Source: Thalassolituus sp. UBA1087
GTDB lineage: Bacteria > Pseudomonadota > Gammaproteobacteria > Pseudomonadales > Oceanobacteraceae
Length of the DNA: 64,000 nt
Assembly (NCBI GenBank): GCA_002314145.1
Contig: DCCG01000044.1
Coordinates: 7,489-71,488 of the forward strand
Reading direction: 5' to 3'
This document shows positions 9,417-17,959 of this stretch, one piece after another (the first letter of the stretch is position 1; every line of letters begins with the position of its first letter). The position numbers were made by a program, and so were the translations under genes. The notes beneath the pieces are model-generated. The model did no database searches, was not told the origin of the DNA, and worked only from the letters and a program-made list of their open reading frames with translations.

Positions 9417-10292
9417 TCAGCTCAGAACTGCTGTAGCCTGAAAGTCCACGGCCATGGCGATACTGAGCGCTGTTATGGTCACAATCGAAATACCGAATAC
9501 TCCCCGTGCCCAGCCATAGTCATCGACATTCTCATGCCAGCCACGCAAGGCCATGCTCAGCCACCAGAGGCTGGTAACACAGGCCACGGCCAGATAACCA
9601 TAACCGGCATAACCGGTTGCTGTTAACAGAATAGTTACCAATGCAAAGGCGAGAATATAGAGCACAATATGCAACTTGGCCTTATTGATTCCGCTGGCAA
9701 CAGGAAGCACAGGAATACCCGCGGCCTGATAATCATCAAAGCGGAAAATACCAATGGCGTATGAGTGAGGCATTTGCCAGAGACAGAACATCAGCAACAG
9801 AATAGCCGCGCCGGTATCGAAGGCACCCGTAACGGCGCAGTAACCGACCACCGGAGGTACAGCCCCCGACAGACTACCGATAAATGTCCCGAATACAGAG
9901 CGGCGCTTCAGCCATAGGCTGTAGAGCCCGACATACACCAGCCAGCCAAAGGCGGCAAAAAATACCGCCGTCGGATTGGTTTGCCAGATAAGCAAAGCAA
10001 AGCCACTGATTCCAAGCACAACGGCATGGGATAAGGCAGCCAACAGGGACATTTCCCCGGTCACCGTTACCCGGTTACGGGTACGTTCCATGCGACTGTC
10101 GATATCCCGGTCAATGCAGTTATTGAATGCACACCCCGAAGCAACCACCAACGACAGCCCCAGAAGGGTCGCCAGCAGCAGCGTATAATCTACGCTGCCC
10201 TGTGACGCCAGAAAGAAGCCACCGGCCGTGGCGATCAGATTGCCCATAATAATGCCGGGTTTGGTAACCTTCAGATAGCGTCTAAACGTCAT
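9417..10292 (-). CDS. cyoE: Protoheme IX farnesyltransferase (heme O synthase)
   Basis: Membrane prenyltransferase that converts heme B to heme O for the bo3 oxidase. The UbiA-family Asp motif NNCIDRDIDSRMERTRNR is intact, as are YSLWLKRRS and GYCAVTGAFDTGAAILLLMFCLWQMPHS. About nine hydrophobic helices are visible. I chose the ATG at 10292 (MTFRRYLKVTKPGI, 291 residues) over a GTG at 10301, because AAGGTGG sits 5-6 bases before it and the N-terminus matches E. coli CyoE. It is the last gene of the operon. Confidence 0.96.
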   Translation of the reverse strand: MTFRRYLKVTKPGIIMGNLIATAGGFFLASQGSVDYTLLLATLLGLSLVVASGCAFNNCIDRDIDSRMERTRNRVTVTGEMSLLAALSHAVVLGISGFALLIWQTNPTAVFFAAFGWLVYVGLYSLWLKRRSVFGTFIGSLSGAVPPVVGYCAVTGAFDTGAAILLLMFCLWQMPHSYAIGIFRFDDYQAAGIPVLPVASGINKAKLHIVLYILAFALVTILLTATGYAGYGYLAVACVTSLWWLSMALRGWHENVDDYGWARGVFGISIVTITALSIAMAVDFQATAVLS

Positions 10293-10303
10293 AGGCACCA
10301 CCT

Positions 10304-10627
10304 TCAGCCCATCATCATGGCGTTGGATGCATAGATAATCCAGACGGATAATCCGACAACCAACACAATGATCAGAGCCGAGAATAAAAAGGTAAAGGTA
10401 TTTAACCGGCCATCATCCGTGGTCAGCGACAGATGCAGGAAATATTTCAGATGCACTGCGATCTGGACGATGGCAAAAATTACAATCGTCCACAGGGTCA
10501 CTGCTTTATCCAGTGTTCCCTGCATCACCAGCCAGAAAGGTATGACGGTCAGAATAACGGCCAGTACAAAGCCGATAACATAAGGTTTTACACCGTGATC
10601 TTGGTGTGATTGATCATGTTGACTCAT
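10304..10627 (-). CDS. cyoD: Cytochrome bo3 ubiquinol oxidase subunit IV
   Basis: Small subunit (107 residues) with three predicted helices, roughly VIGFVLAVILTVIPFWLV, ALWTIVIFAIVQIAVHL-like and FLFSALIIVLVVGLSVWI. It assists assembly of the CuB-heme centre in subunit I. An upstream in-frame extension is rejected, because the ATG at 10627 overlaps the cyoC TGA by four bases (ATGA). Its N-terminus (MSQHDQSHQDHG) is His-rich. Confidence 0.94.
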   Translation of the reverse strand: MSQHDQSHQDHGVKPYVIGFVLAVILTVIPFWLVMQGTLDKAVTLWTIVIFAIVQIAVHLKYFLHLSLTTDDGRLNTFTFLFSALIIVLVVGLSVWIIYASNAMMMG

Positions 10628-11232
10628 GACACAGCCCCCATCAGATAAACTACGGTAAAGACACAAATCCACACTACATCCAGGAAATGCCAGAACAGAC
10701 TCAGGCAACCTACCCGGGTAACCGTACGTGGCTGCAGGCCGTTATTCATGACTTCCAGCATTAACACTGCCATCCAGATCAGGCCGGCAGTCACATGCAG
10801 ACCGTGCATACCCACCAGAGAAAAGAATGCGGTCAGGAAGGCACTGCGTTGCGGACCAAAACCTTCATGAATCAGATGGCTGAATTCATTGACTTCCATG
10901 CCGATGAAAACAGCCCCTAAAATGAAGGTCACAGCCAGCCACAGCAGAGTGACCTGCTTATTGCCGCGCTGGGCTCCGATCATGGCAAAACCATAAGTAA
11001 TACTGGAGAACAGCAGAGCAAATGTTTCAACCAGAACATAATCCAGTTCAAAGATATCGTGCCCGGATGGTCCCCCGGCAGTATTCATAAAAAGTACTGC
11101 ATAAGTAGCAAACACGGATGCAAACAGCACGCAGTCCGTCATCAGGTACAGCCAGAAACCAAACAAAGTGGTGCTTCCGCTGTCATGATGCTCATGTGAA
11201 TGAGCTTCGTTATTTAAAACACTTGTCGACAT
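10624..11232 (-). CDS. cyoC: Cytochrome bo3 ubiquinol oxidase subunit III
   Basis: Five-helix subunit III of the heme-copper oxidase family, 202 residues. It shows FGFWLYLMTDCVLFASVFATYAVL, GMHGLHVTAGLIWM and LFWHFLDVVWICVFTVVYL, typical of CyoC. It starts two bases after the cyoB stop and overlaps cyoD. It has a His-rich N-terminus (EAHSHEHHDSG). Confidence 0.96.
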   Translation of the reverse strand: MSTSVLNNEAHSHEHHDSGSTTLFGFWLYLMTDCVLFASVFATYAVLFMNTAGGPSGHDIFELDYVLVETFALLFSSITYGFAMIGAQRGNKQVTLLWLAVTFILGAVFIGMEVNEFSHLIHEGFGPQRSAFLTAFFSLVGMHGLHVTAGLIWMAVLMLEVMNNGLQPRTVTRVGCLSLFWHFLDVVWICVFTVVYLMGAVS

Positions 11233-11234
11233 AA

Positions 11235-13217
11235 TCAGGCCTTTAATGTTGTTTCAACGGCAGCTAAATGTTCGCCTTCGATTTTCTCTATCTCGTCAGG
11301 CTGAACGTAGTAATCGACGTCTTTGTCGTAGCAACGCTTAATGTAAGTCACGATGGTGGCAGCAAAAGTAACGATCACCAGCCACCAGATATGCCACACC
11401 AGCCCAAATCCACAGGCAGTCAGCAACATACCCATAATAAAACCGGCACCGGTATTGCGCGGCATATGAATGGGCTTGTACTTTTCAGGCCGTTGATAGG
11501 CGGTACCTTTTTCTTTCATATCGGTAAACGCATCGATATCAGAAACAACCGGATCTTTGGCAAAGTTATAAAACTGCGGTGGCGACATGGTTGACCATTC
11601 CAGCGTATGGCCATTCCAGGGATCACCGGTTACATCACGGTTTTTCTCACGGTCACGGTAGGAAACGTACAGCTGAATCAACTGAGAAACGACGCCCAGA
11701 CCAATAATGAAGGCACCGGCACAGGCAATGTACAGCCACATATTCCAGTCGGGGTTATCAGTGTGATTCATACGACGGGTCATCCCCAGGAAACCAAGGA
11801 CGTATAACGGCATAAAGGCTACATAGAAGCCGACCTGCCAGAACCAGAACGCGCGTTTGCCCCATTTTTCATCCAGCTTGTAGCCCATGGCTTTCGGGAA
11901 CCAGTATGCAAAACCTGCCATATAGCCAAAGACCGCACCACCAATAATAGTGTTATGGAAATGGGCAATCAGAAACAGACTGTTATGCAGTACATAGTCT
12001 GCACCCGGCACGGAAAGCAGTACCCCGGTCATGCCACCGATGGTAAAAGTCACCATAAAGCCCAGTGTCCAGAGCACAGGTGGTCTGAACTGCACACGGC
12101 CTTTGTACATGGTAAACAGCCAGTTAAAGAGTTTAACGCCGGTGGGGACGGCAATAATCATGGTCGTCACACCAAAGAAAGCATTCACATCTGCACTGGA
12201 ACCCATGGTGAAAAAGTGATGCAGCCAGACGATAAATCCGAGGATGGAAATAACACCACTGGCAACGACCATGGATGTATAACCAAACAGACGCTTGCCG
12301 GAAAATGTAGAAATCACCTCGGAGAAAATACCAAATGCCGGCAGCACCAGAATATAAACTTCAGGATGGCCCCAGGCCCAGAATAAATTAATGTACATCA
12401 TGGCGTTGCCGCCAAGGTCATTGGTAAAGAAGTGGAAATCCAGATAACGATCCAGCGTCAGCATTGCCAGCGCACCGGTCAGAATCGGAAAAGAAGCAAC
12501 AATCAGGATATTTGCCCAGGTGCAGGCCCAGGTAAAAATAGGCATCTGCATCAGCTTCATACCCGGCGCACGCATTTTCAGTACCGTGGCAATAAAGTTA
12601 ACCCCGGTCAGCGTTGTCCCTATCCCTGATATCTGTAGTGCCCAGATATAATAGTCAACCCCCGAACCCGGACTGTGATTAATTCCGGAAAGCGGTGGAT
12701 AAGCAATCCAGCCGGTTTTGGCAAACTCACCAACGGCCAGAGAAATATTCACTAACAGGGCACCGGCGACGGCCAGCCAGAAACTCAGGTTATTAAGAAA
12801 AGGAAACGCCACATCCCGTGCACCAATCTGCAAAGGCAACACGATGTTCATCAGACCAATCATAAATGGCATCGCCATAAAGATAATCATGATGACACCG
12901 TGGGCAGTAAAGATCTGGTCATAGTGTTCCGGCGGCAGATAGCCTTCGGCACCATTGGTCGCCACCGCCAGCTGAGTACGCATCATGATGGCATCCGCAA
13001 AACCACGCAGCATCATAACCTGGGCAAGAATTATGTACATAATTCCCAGGCGTTTGTGATCCACTGATGTGATCCACTCACGCCACAGATAGCCCCATTT
13101 TTTGTATTTTGTAATAGCGATTACCAGCGCTAAGCCAATAATAGCCACAACCGCCAGGGTGCCCATCACAATCGGAACGTGAAGCGGCAGGGCATCCAGT
13201 GTTAATTTACCAAACAT
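11235..13217 (-). CDS. cyoB: Cytochrome bo3 ubiquinol oxidase subunit I
   Basis: Catalytic subunit that reduces oxygen to water with ubiquinol electrons and pumps protons. All metal-ligand segments are present: FTAHGVIMIIF (low-spin heme), WAWGHPEVYILVLPAFG (CuB His and cross-linked Tyr), VWLHHFFTMG (CuB His pair) and LIAHFHNTI (heme His pair). The length of 660 residues and about 15 helices match CyoB. The gene sits in the canonical order cyoABCDE. Confidence 0.97.
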   Translation of the reverse strand: MFGKLTLDALPLHVPIVMGTLAVVAIIGLALVIAITKYKKWGYLWREWITSVDHKRLGIMYIILAQVMMLRGFADAIMMRTQLAVATNGAEGYLPPEHYDQIFTAHGVIMIIFMAMPFMIGLMNIVLPLQIGARDVAFPFLNNLSFWLAVAGALLVNISLAVGEFAKTGWIAYPPLSGINHSPGSGVDYYIWALQISGIGTTLTGVNFIATVLKMRAPGMKLMQMPIFTWACTWANILIVASFPILTGALAMLTLDRYLDFHFFTNDLGGNAMMYINLFWAWGHPEVYILVLPAFGIFSEVISTFSGKRLFGYTSMVVASGVISILGFIVWLHHFFTMGSSADVNAFFGVTTMIIAVPTGVKLFNWLFTMYKGRVQFRPPVLWTLGFMVTFTIGGMTGVLLSVPGADYVLHNSLFLIAHFHNTIIGGAVFGYMAGFAYWFPKAMGYKLDEKWGKRAFWFWQVGFYVAFMPLYVLGFLGMTRRMNHTDNPDWNMWLYIACAGAFIIGLGVVSQLIQLYVSYRDREKNRDVTGDPWNGHTLEWSTMSPPQFYNFAKDPVVSDIDAFTDMKEKGTAYQRPEKYKPIHMPRNTGAGFIMGMLLTACGFGLVWHIWWLVIVTFAATIVTYIKRCYDKDVDYYVQPDEIEKIEGEHLAAVETTLKA

Positions 13218-13220
13218 AAC

Positions 13221-14204
13221 TTATTTCTCCTCTGCCCGGTGTGCTGCCTGCGATGATTCATCTCCGGCATGATGGACAGACTGGTTGGATAATTCGTCTG
13301 CAGACACAGCGCTCATATGATTCATCCGGCCCTGATCCGTCAGCGGCGTATGACCGTGGTGACGCATATACTTCATGACAATGTCATCGAATAAACCGGG
13401 TTTGACGGATGAATAATAGGTAACCGGGTGCCCTTCACTGGGCTCCGTCAGCTGTTCATATGCCGACTGGCTCAGAACATTGCCCGAGTCTTTAACCCCG
13501 GCAACCCAATCACTGAATGAGGCATCATCCGCCAGAGCAATGGTGTCAAATTTCATTTCACTGAAACCTTCACCGCTGTAATTGGCCGAGAAACCATCGT
13601 AGGTGCCGGGTTCGTCTGCAATCAGGTGTAAGCGGGTTTCCATGGCAGCCATGGTATAAATCTGGCTACCCAGCTGTGGAATAAAGAAAGAATTCATCAC
13701 GGATTCCGAGGTCAGCTTAAATGCGACCTGGCGATGAGCCGGAATGACCAGTTCATTCACCGTTGCTATGTTCTGCTGCGGGTAAATAAACAACCATTTC
13801 CAGTTCAGGGATACCACTTCGACCTGCAGTGGTTCACTGTCATGATCCAGCGGTTTATAAGGGTCCAGCGAGTGCGTTGTCTTCCAGGTAATGGTGCCCA
13901 GAATAACGACAATAATGATGGGAATTGTCCACACTACCAGTTCAATTTTTGACGAATGAGACCACTTAGGATCGTACTCGGCCTGTTGGTTAGACGCCCG
14001 GTATTTCCATGCGAAAACCAGCGTCATAATAATCACAGGTATCACGACCAGCAGCATCAGCCCGGTAGCAATCAGGATCAGATTTTTCTCATCGACGCCA
14101 ACCTGTCCTTTCGGATCCAGTACACCACCGGAACATCCGGACAGCACTGAGGCGGCAGCAACGAGAAGCCCCACCATCCGGTGAGCAGCTTTGTTATCTG
14201 TCAT
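13221..14204 (-). CDS. cyoA: Cytochrome bo3 ubiquinol oxidase subunit II (lipoprotein)
   Basis: Lipobox LSGC near residue 24 marks a lipid-anchored N-terminus. Two membrane helices follow (LILIATGLMLLVVIPVIIMTLVFAW and IELVVWTIPIIIVVILGTITW), then a periplasmic cupredoxin-like domain. The cysteines of a CuA site are absent, as expected for a quinol rather than a cytochrome c oxidase. The C-terminus has a COX-ARM-like stretch and a His/Ser-rich tail. Length 327. First gene of cyoABCDE. Confidence 0.96.
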   Translation of the reverse strand: MTDNKAAHRMVGLLVAAASVLSGCSGGVLDPKGQVGVDEKNLILIATGLMLLVVIPVIIMTLVFAWKYRASNQQAEYDPKWSHSSKIELVVWTIPIIIVVILGTITWKTTHSLDPYKPLDHDSEPLQVEVVSLNWKWLFIYPQQNIATVNELVIPAHRQVAFKLTSESVMNSFFIPQLGSQIYTMAAMETRLHLIADEPGTYDGFSANYSGEGFSEMKFDTIALADDASFSDWVAGVKDSGNVLSQSAYEQLTEPSEGHPVTYYSSVKPGLFDDIVMKYMRHHGHTPLTDQGRMNHMSAVSADELSNQSVHHAGDESSQAAHRAEEK

Positions 14205-14376
14205 TGTTCAGCCTTTTTAACAGTAAAAAAGAGACCAGCACGCCTTATTCAGGCGTACAGAAGACGCAGTTAATCGCGGGTGCGGTTAATCCACGGGAAT
14301 GACACCTGCATTCAGACATTGACCGGATACAGAGCGTCAGAGGGAAGCGACATCAGAGATTCAGAAAATACAGAGA

Positions 14377-14393
14377 TAACGGGAAACCCGTTA
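14377..14393. promoter_or_regulatory. Perfect palindrome upstream of cyoA
   Basis: TAACGGG-AAA-CCCGTTA is a perfect inverted repeat with 7-base arms and a 3-base centre, about 170 bases upstream of the cyoA ATG. It could be a regulator site or an RNA hairpin. Between it and cyoA there is a second short hairpin (CGCCT-TATTC-AGGCG at 14241-14255). The 14205-14456 gap has no convincing gene. Confidence 0.4.
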
Positions 14394-14456
14394 ACAGCAG
14401 CAAGCTGTGCAGGCACCACCGGAAATCAGTATTGTTGAAGACTATCTGTCGCTGAA

Positions 14457-14792
14457 TCAGCGGGGAGGAGCACGGCAGCCATGTGCCGAAACAAGAACAT
14501 CGGATACAAACGCGCTGCGCCGTGCCGGCGAGCGGAAGATGCGGGCAGCAACATCCGAACTTTTACAACAGAAGAAGCAGAACCAGAAAATAATGCCATA
14601 CAGCAGCACACCCGCCACGGCGACCCCGAGAAACTCAAGATAACCACGCACCTCAGAATAAGGTAAATCAGCAATACTGAATACGTCGGCCAGGCACACG
14701 CAAAGACCTGCCAGCAACGACAGTGCAAGAGCGGATTTTGTAAGTAGATCACCCACAACAGTATCACTGCTGCAGTTTCTGCAATCGATCAC
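14457..14792 (-). CDS. Small putative membrane protein upstream of cyoA
   Basis: Not recognised. It encodes 111 residues with two hydrophobic segments (about 20-40, LALSLLAGLCVCLADVFSIA, and about 51-74, FLGVAVAGVLLYGIIFWFCFF). It also has a CRNC motif at the N-terminus and a basic tail (RIFRSPARRS). The start is GTG, preceded by GAGG at a spacing of six, which favours real translation. It runs in the same direction as cyoA, 252 bases upstream. The last 20 residues look unstructured. Overlapping reading frames of similar length exist, so the gene could be spurious. Confidence 0.45.
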   Translation of the reverse strand: MIDCRNCSSDTVVGDLLTKSALALSLLAGLCVCLADVFSIADLPYSEVRGYLEFLGVAVAGVLLYGIIFWFCFFCCKSSDVAARIFRSPARRSAFVSDVLVSAHGCRAPPR

Positions 14793-15143
14793 ACCTTACC
14801 TCGGGCCTTTCTGTGAATCTTTCTGTACAGCTCACCCCGGTCTGCGGATATTATTTCCGCCAGCCGTGAGAGGTTCTGCTGTATCTGCGCTTTTATTTAT
14901 TACCAAACAGTTATATAGTTGTCAGGTAACTTTATTGATGTCTGTGTGCAGACATTTTTCTGACAGGCGATTCTAACCGATTTTTTATTATTTTAAATAA
15001 AACAGTTTATTTCTCTTTTAAATTTCACCGTTTTTTAACCCAGACACCCTGATTTATCCCTTTAAAATCAGGGGATTATAAAAAAATATTTTTATCCACT
15101 TACTATTTAACCTTTTTATTTTCAGGGTTTTTACAGACCCGCA
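14793..15143. other. Gene-free AT-rich stretch with an inverted repeat
   Basis: No credible ORF. It contains ATGTCTG-TGTG-CAGACAT at 14938-14955 (7-base arms), followed on the plus strand by TTTTT, so it could be an operator or a weak terminator-like hairpin. The stretch becomes strongly AT-rich from about 14960. Confidence 0.4.
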
Positions 15144-15178
15144 TAAAAAAAGCCCTGAATATTTCAGGGCTTTTTTTA
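15144..15178 (-). terminator. Rho-independent terminator after orn
   Basis: AAAGCCCTGAA and TTCAGGGCTTT form a strong stem flanked by A and T runs on both sides, so it can work in both directions. It lies about 45 bases beyond the orn stop on the minus strand. Confidence 0.85.
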
Positions 15179-15224
15179 TACATTTATTCCCCAATTAAAT
15201 TAAGGGAATAATCAATACAATGGC

Positions 15225-15767
15225 TCAGAGTGCCAGAAAATGCTGACGGTAATGCAGCATTTCATCGATGGACTCCCGGATATCGTCCAGCGCCTGATGG
15301 CTGCCTTTTTTCTCAAACGAAGCAACGACCTCAGGTTTCCAGCGTTTGGCCAGTTCTTTCAGAGTGGACACGTCGATATTGCGATAATGCATATAGACTT
15401 CCAGCTGCGGCATATATTTCACCAGAAAGCGCCGGTCCTGATGAATACTGTTGCCGCATAGCGGGGAAGTTCCCGGTTTGACATACTGCTGCAGAAACTC
15501 AAGTGTCTGCCGTTCGGCTTCGCGGGCATCAATGCTGCTTTCTTTAACCCGCTGAGTCAGACCGGAATTGCCGTGGGTCCGGGTATTCCATTCATCCATC
15601 GCATCCAGCAGCACATCCGGCTGGCTGACAGCAATGACCGGGCCTTCGGCCAGAATATTGAGGTTACCATCCGTCACGATGGTGGCAATTTCGATGATTA
15701 CATCCTGTTCCGGCTCCAGCCCTGTCATTTCCAGGTCCATCCACACCAGATTGTCATTCTGAGTCAT
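15225..15767 (-). CDS. orn: Oligoribonuclease
   Basis: 3'-to-5' exoribonuclease of the DEDDh family that degrades 2-5 nt RNAs. In related bacteria it also degrades pGpG, the EAL product of c-di-GMP breakdown. It shows NLVWMDLEMTGLEPEQDVIIEIA (first D and E), CGNSIHQDRRFL (second D), and HQALDDIRESIDEM (H and final D). Length 180 is typical. It is divergent from rsgA, as in pseudomonads, and in a c-di-GMP-rich genome it would complete dinucleotide turnover. Confidence 0.97.
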   Translation of the reverse strand: MTQNDNLVWMDLEMTGLEPEQDVIIEIATIVTDGNLNILAEGPVIAVSQPDVLLDAMDEWNTRTHGNSGLTQRVKESSIDAREAERQTLEFLQQYVKPGTSPLCGNSIHQDRRFLVKYMPQLEVYMHYRNIDVSTLKELAKRWKPEVVASFEKKGSHQALDDIRESIDEMLHYRQHFLAL

Positions 15768-15902
15768 ATCTATCTCTCACACTGTGATAACCAGAGTCTA
15801 GGGCCAGAAGCGGGTCCTTAACAAGCTCCGGCCGCAGTCTGCTGCTTGCGCCGGGTCCGGTCAACGCCGACAATACAGGCTCTGTTAATCACAGCGGTCG
15901 TC

Positions 15903-16934
15903 ATGAGCAAACGTAAACTGAATCGCCGTCAGGCTTGGCGGGTGGAAAAGATCCAGCAGGAAAAGGCCCAGCGGGCGCGTAAAAAAGAAGCCGGTATCGC
16001 CGAACAGCTGAACGCCGGAGAACTGGGTGATGAAAGCGAAGGCCAGATCATGGCTCACTTTGGCGCACAGGTCGAAGTGGAAGCCCGGGATGACCGTTCG
16101 CGGCGGTATCGCTGCTGGCTGCGCGCCAACCTGGGTTCACTGGTCACCGGTGACCGTGTGGTGTTCCGCCCGGGGCCGGAGACTCAGGGCGTTCACAGCG
16201 GTGTGGTGGAAACCGTGCTGCCGCGGGTATCCGAGCTGTCACGCCCCAACCCATACAATGAAATCAAACCCGTGGCCGCCAACATCGACTTTATTGTTCT
16301 GGTAGTGGCACCTGAGCCCGAGGCCCATGCCAACCTGATTGACCGCTACCTGGTAGCGGCCGAGAACTGCGATATTGAACCCATCATTCTGCTCAATAAA
16401 ACCGATCTGATTGATGCTGACAACCGGGCAAAGTTCGATGATCTGCTGAGCAAATATGAGGCGCTGGGTTACCGCACTCTGAGAGTCTGCAGCCGGGATG
16501 AATCCAGTCTGGGAGAACTCAAAGCCTTCCTGAATGACCGCACCAGTGTTTTTGTTGGTCAGTCCGGAGTGGGGAAATCGTCACTGATCGGCACCCTGCT
16601 GCCGGGCGAAGAACTGAAAGTCGGAGCCCTGTCAGAGAATACCCGTAAAGGAAAGCACACCACCACCACGGCACGCCTGTATCATTTTCCGGCCGGCGGC
16701 GATCTGATTGATTCCCCCGGAATCCGTGAATTCGGTCTCTGGCATATGAGTGGCGAAGAGGTTTTATACGGCTTTCGCGAGCTGCGTCCGTTAGCCGGCT
16801 ATTGCCGCTTCCGCGACTGTCACCATGAACAGGAACCGGGCTGTGCTATCCGTGACGCCGTGGCCGCCGGCGACGTCAGAGAAGACCGTTTTCAGAGCTA
16901 CAAACGTATTCTGCAAACCCTGACCGACCTCTGA
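15903..16934 (+). CDS. rsgA: Ribosome small subunit-dependent GTPase RsgA
   Basis: Circularly permuted GTPase that checks maturation of the 30S subunit. An N-terminal OB domain is followed by permuted G motifs, with LLNKTDL (G4) before GQSGVGKSSLIG (G1) and DSPGIREFG (G3). A C-terminal zinc knuckle (CRFRDCHHEQEPGC) closes the protein. I set the start at the ATG at 15903 (MSKRKLNRRQAWRVEKIQQEK), which is the standard family N-terminus; the longer in-frame extension from a TTG has no family support. It encodes 343 residues. Confidence 0.96.
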   Translation: MSKRKLNRRQAWRVEKIQQEKAQRARKKEAGIAEQLNAGELGDESEGQIMAHFGAQVEVEARDDRSRRYRCWLRANLGSLVTGDRVVFRPGPETQGVHSGVVETVLPRVSELSRPNPYNEIKPVAANIDFIVLVVAPEPEAHANLIDRYLVAAENCDIEPIILLNKTDLIDADNRAKFDDLLSKYEALGYRTLRVCSRDESSLGELKAFLNDRTSVFVGQSGVGKSSLIGTLLPGEELKVGALSENTRKGKHTTTTARLYHFPAGGDLIDSPGIREFGLWHMSGEEVLYGFRELRPLAGYCRFRDCHHEQEPGCAIRDAVAAGDVREDRFQSYKRILQTLTDL

Positions 16935-16945
16935 CCTGCACTTTT

Positions 16946-17959
16946 TTACCAGGTAAGCTCTTCCTGATTCGGCGGGTTGTCGTAAGCGTTATCGCGCGCT
17001 TCCCGTTCCTTACGCAGCTGCTCCAGTAAAGAACCAGCCTTATTGACGACCGGCTCGCGATCATTATTGCCCGCTTCGCCTTCCGCCGGTTTACCATCGC
17101 CACCGGCACGCTGTTCAACTGCTTCGGTCGATTTTTTATTCAGCAGCGTCACCGAGATACGGCGGTTAACATCCGCGTACGGATCATCCGTTTTCAGTGG
17201 CGCGGTATCGCCCATGCCGATCACTTCCGCCACCTGGTCTTTTTCCACACCGGCTTCCATCAGTGCGCGCCGGGCGGCGTCTGCGCGCATGGCCGACAAG
17301 CGCCAGTTACCGTCATCGGCATCCCGGACGCTGCCCAGCGTGGAGGCATCGGTATGCCCGACAATCGATACTTTATGATCCATAGAGGCAATCACCGGCG
17401 CCAGTTCCCACAAAATATCTTCAGAGTAATATTTCAGCTCCGCGCTGCCCGGCGCAAACATCGGACGTTTGGTCTGATCGACAATCTGCAGGCGCAGCCC
17501 TTCAGTGGTGATATCCAGCAGCATCTGATCCTTAAACGGGCTCAGAGTCGGGCTGGCATTGATCCGGGCTTCAATTTTCGCCTGCATTTCCTGCATACGA
17601 TGGCGTTCGATGGCCTCCGCCATACTCTCAATTTCTTCCGCCTGCAGAATTTTTTCCGGATCAATCTCTTCTGAAATGGCGATATTATCCGCGGTCGACG
17701 GGGAACCACCGAAATCAATAATATAAGCAGAAGGCACTTTGGTCCCTTCTTCATAGGCTTTCGGGTCCTGGAAATAACCGGAGATCGCCGCGCGCTGCTG
17801 TTCACTGGAAGAATTAATAATCCACAGCACCAGAAAGAGGGCCATCATGGCCAGCGCAAAATCCGCCATGGCCACTTTCCAGGCACCGCCATGATGGGCA
17901 TGCTTGCCCTTTTTGTAACGCCGGATAATGATGTTCTGATGGGGGCCTAAATTTTCCAT
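16946..17959 (-). CDS. motB: Flagellar stator protein MotB
   Basis: Forms the proton-conducting stator with MotA and anchors it to peptidoglycan. A single N-terminal helix holds the essential proton-carrying Asp (MADFALAMMALFLVLWIINSS, D33). The C-terminal OmpA/MotB peptidoglycan-binding domain (about 165-285) shows VSIVGHTDA and NRRISVTLL. Length 337 includes an acidic, unstructured tail. Its start overlaps the motA stop by one base. The Asp and the MotAB type point to a proton rather than a sodium motor, which is inference. Confidence 0.95.
   Translation of the reverse strand: MENLGPHQNIIIRRYKKGKHAHHGGAWKVAMADFALAMMALFLVLWIINSSSEQQRAAISGYFQDPKAYEEGTKVPSAYIIDFGGSPSTADNIAISEEIDPEKILQAEEIESMAEAIERHRMQEMQAKIEARINASPTLSPFKDQMLLDITTEGLRLQIVDQTKRPMFAPGSAELKYYSEDILWELAPVIASMDHKVSIVGHTDASTLGSVRDADDGNWRLSAMRADAARRALMEAGVEKDQVAEVIGMGDTAPLKTDDPYADVNRRISVTLLNKKSTEAVEQRAGGDGKPAEGEAGNNDREPVVNKAGSLLEQLRKEREARDNAYDNPPNQEELTW

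Noticed and set aside
14426..14767. Alternative frame of the small ORF upstream of cyoA
   Set aside because: It lacks a ribosome-binding site, and its Cys/Leu/Trp-rich product gives less coherent membrane helices than the chosen frame.
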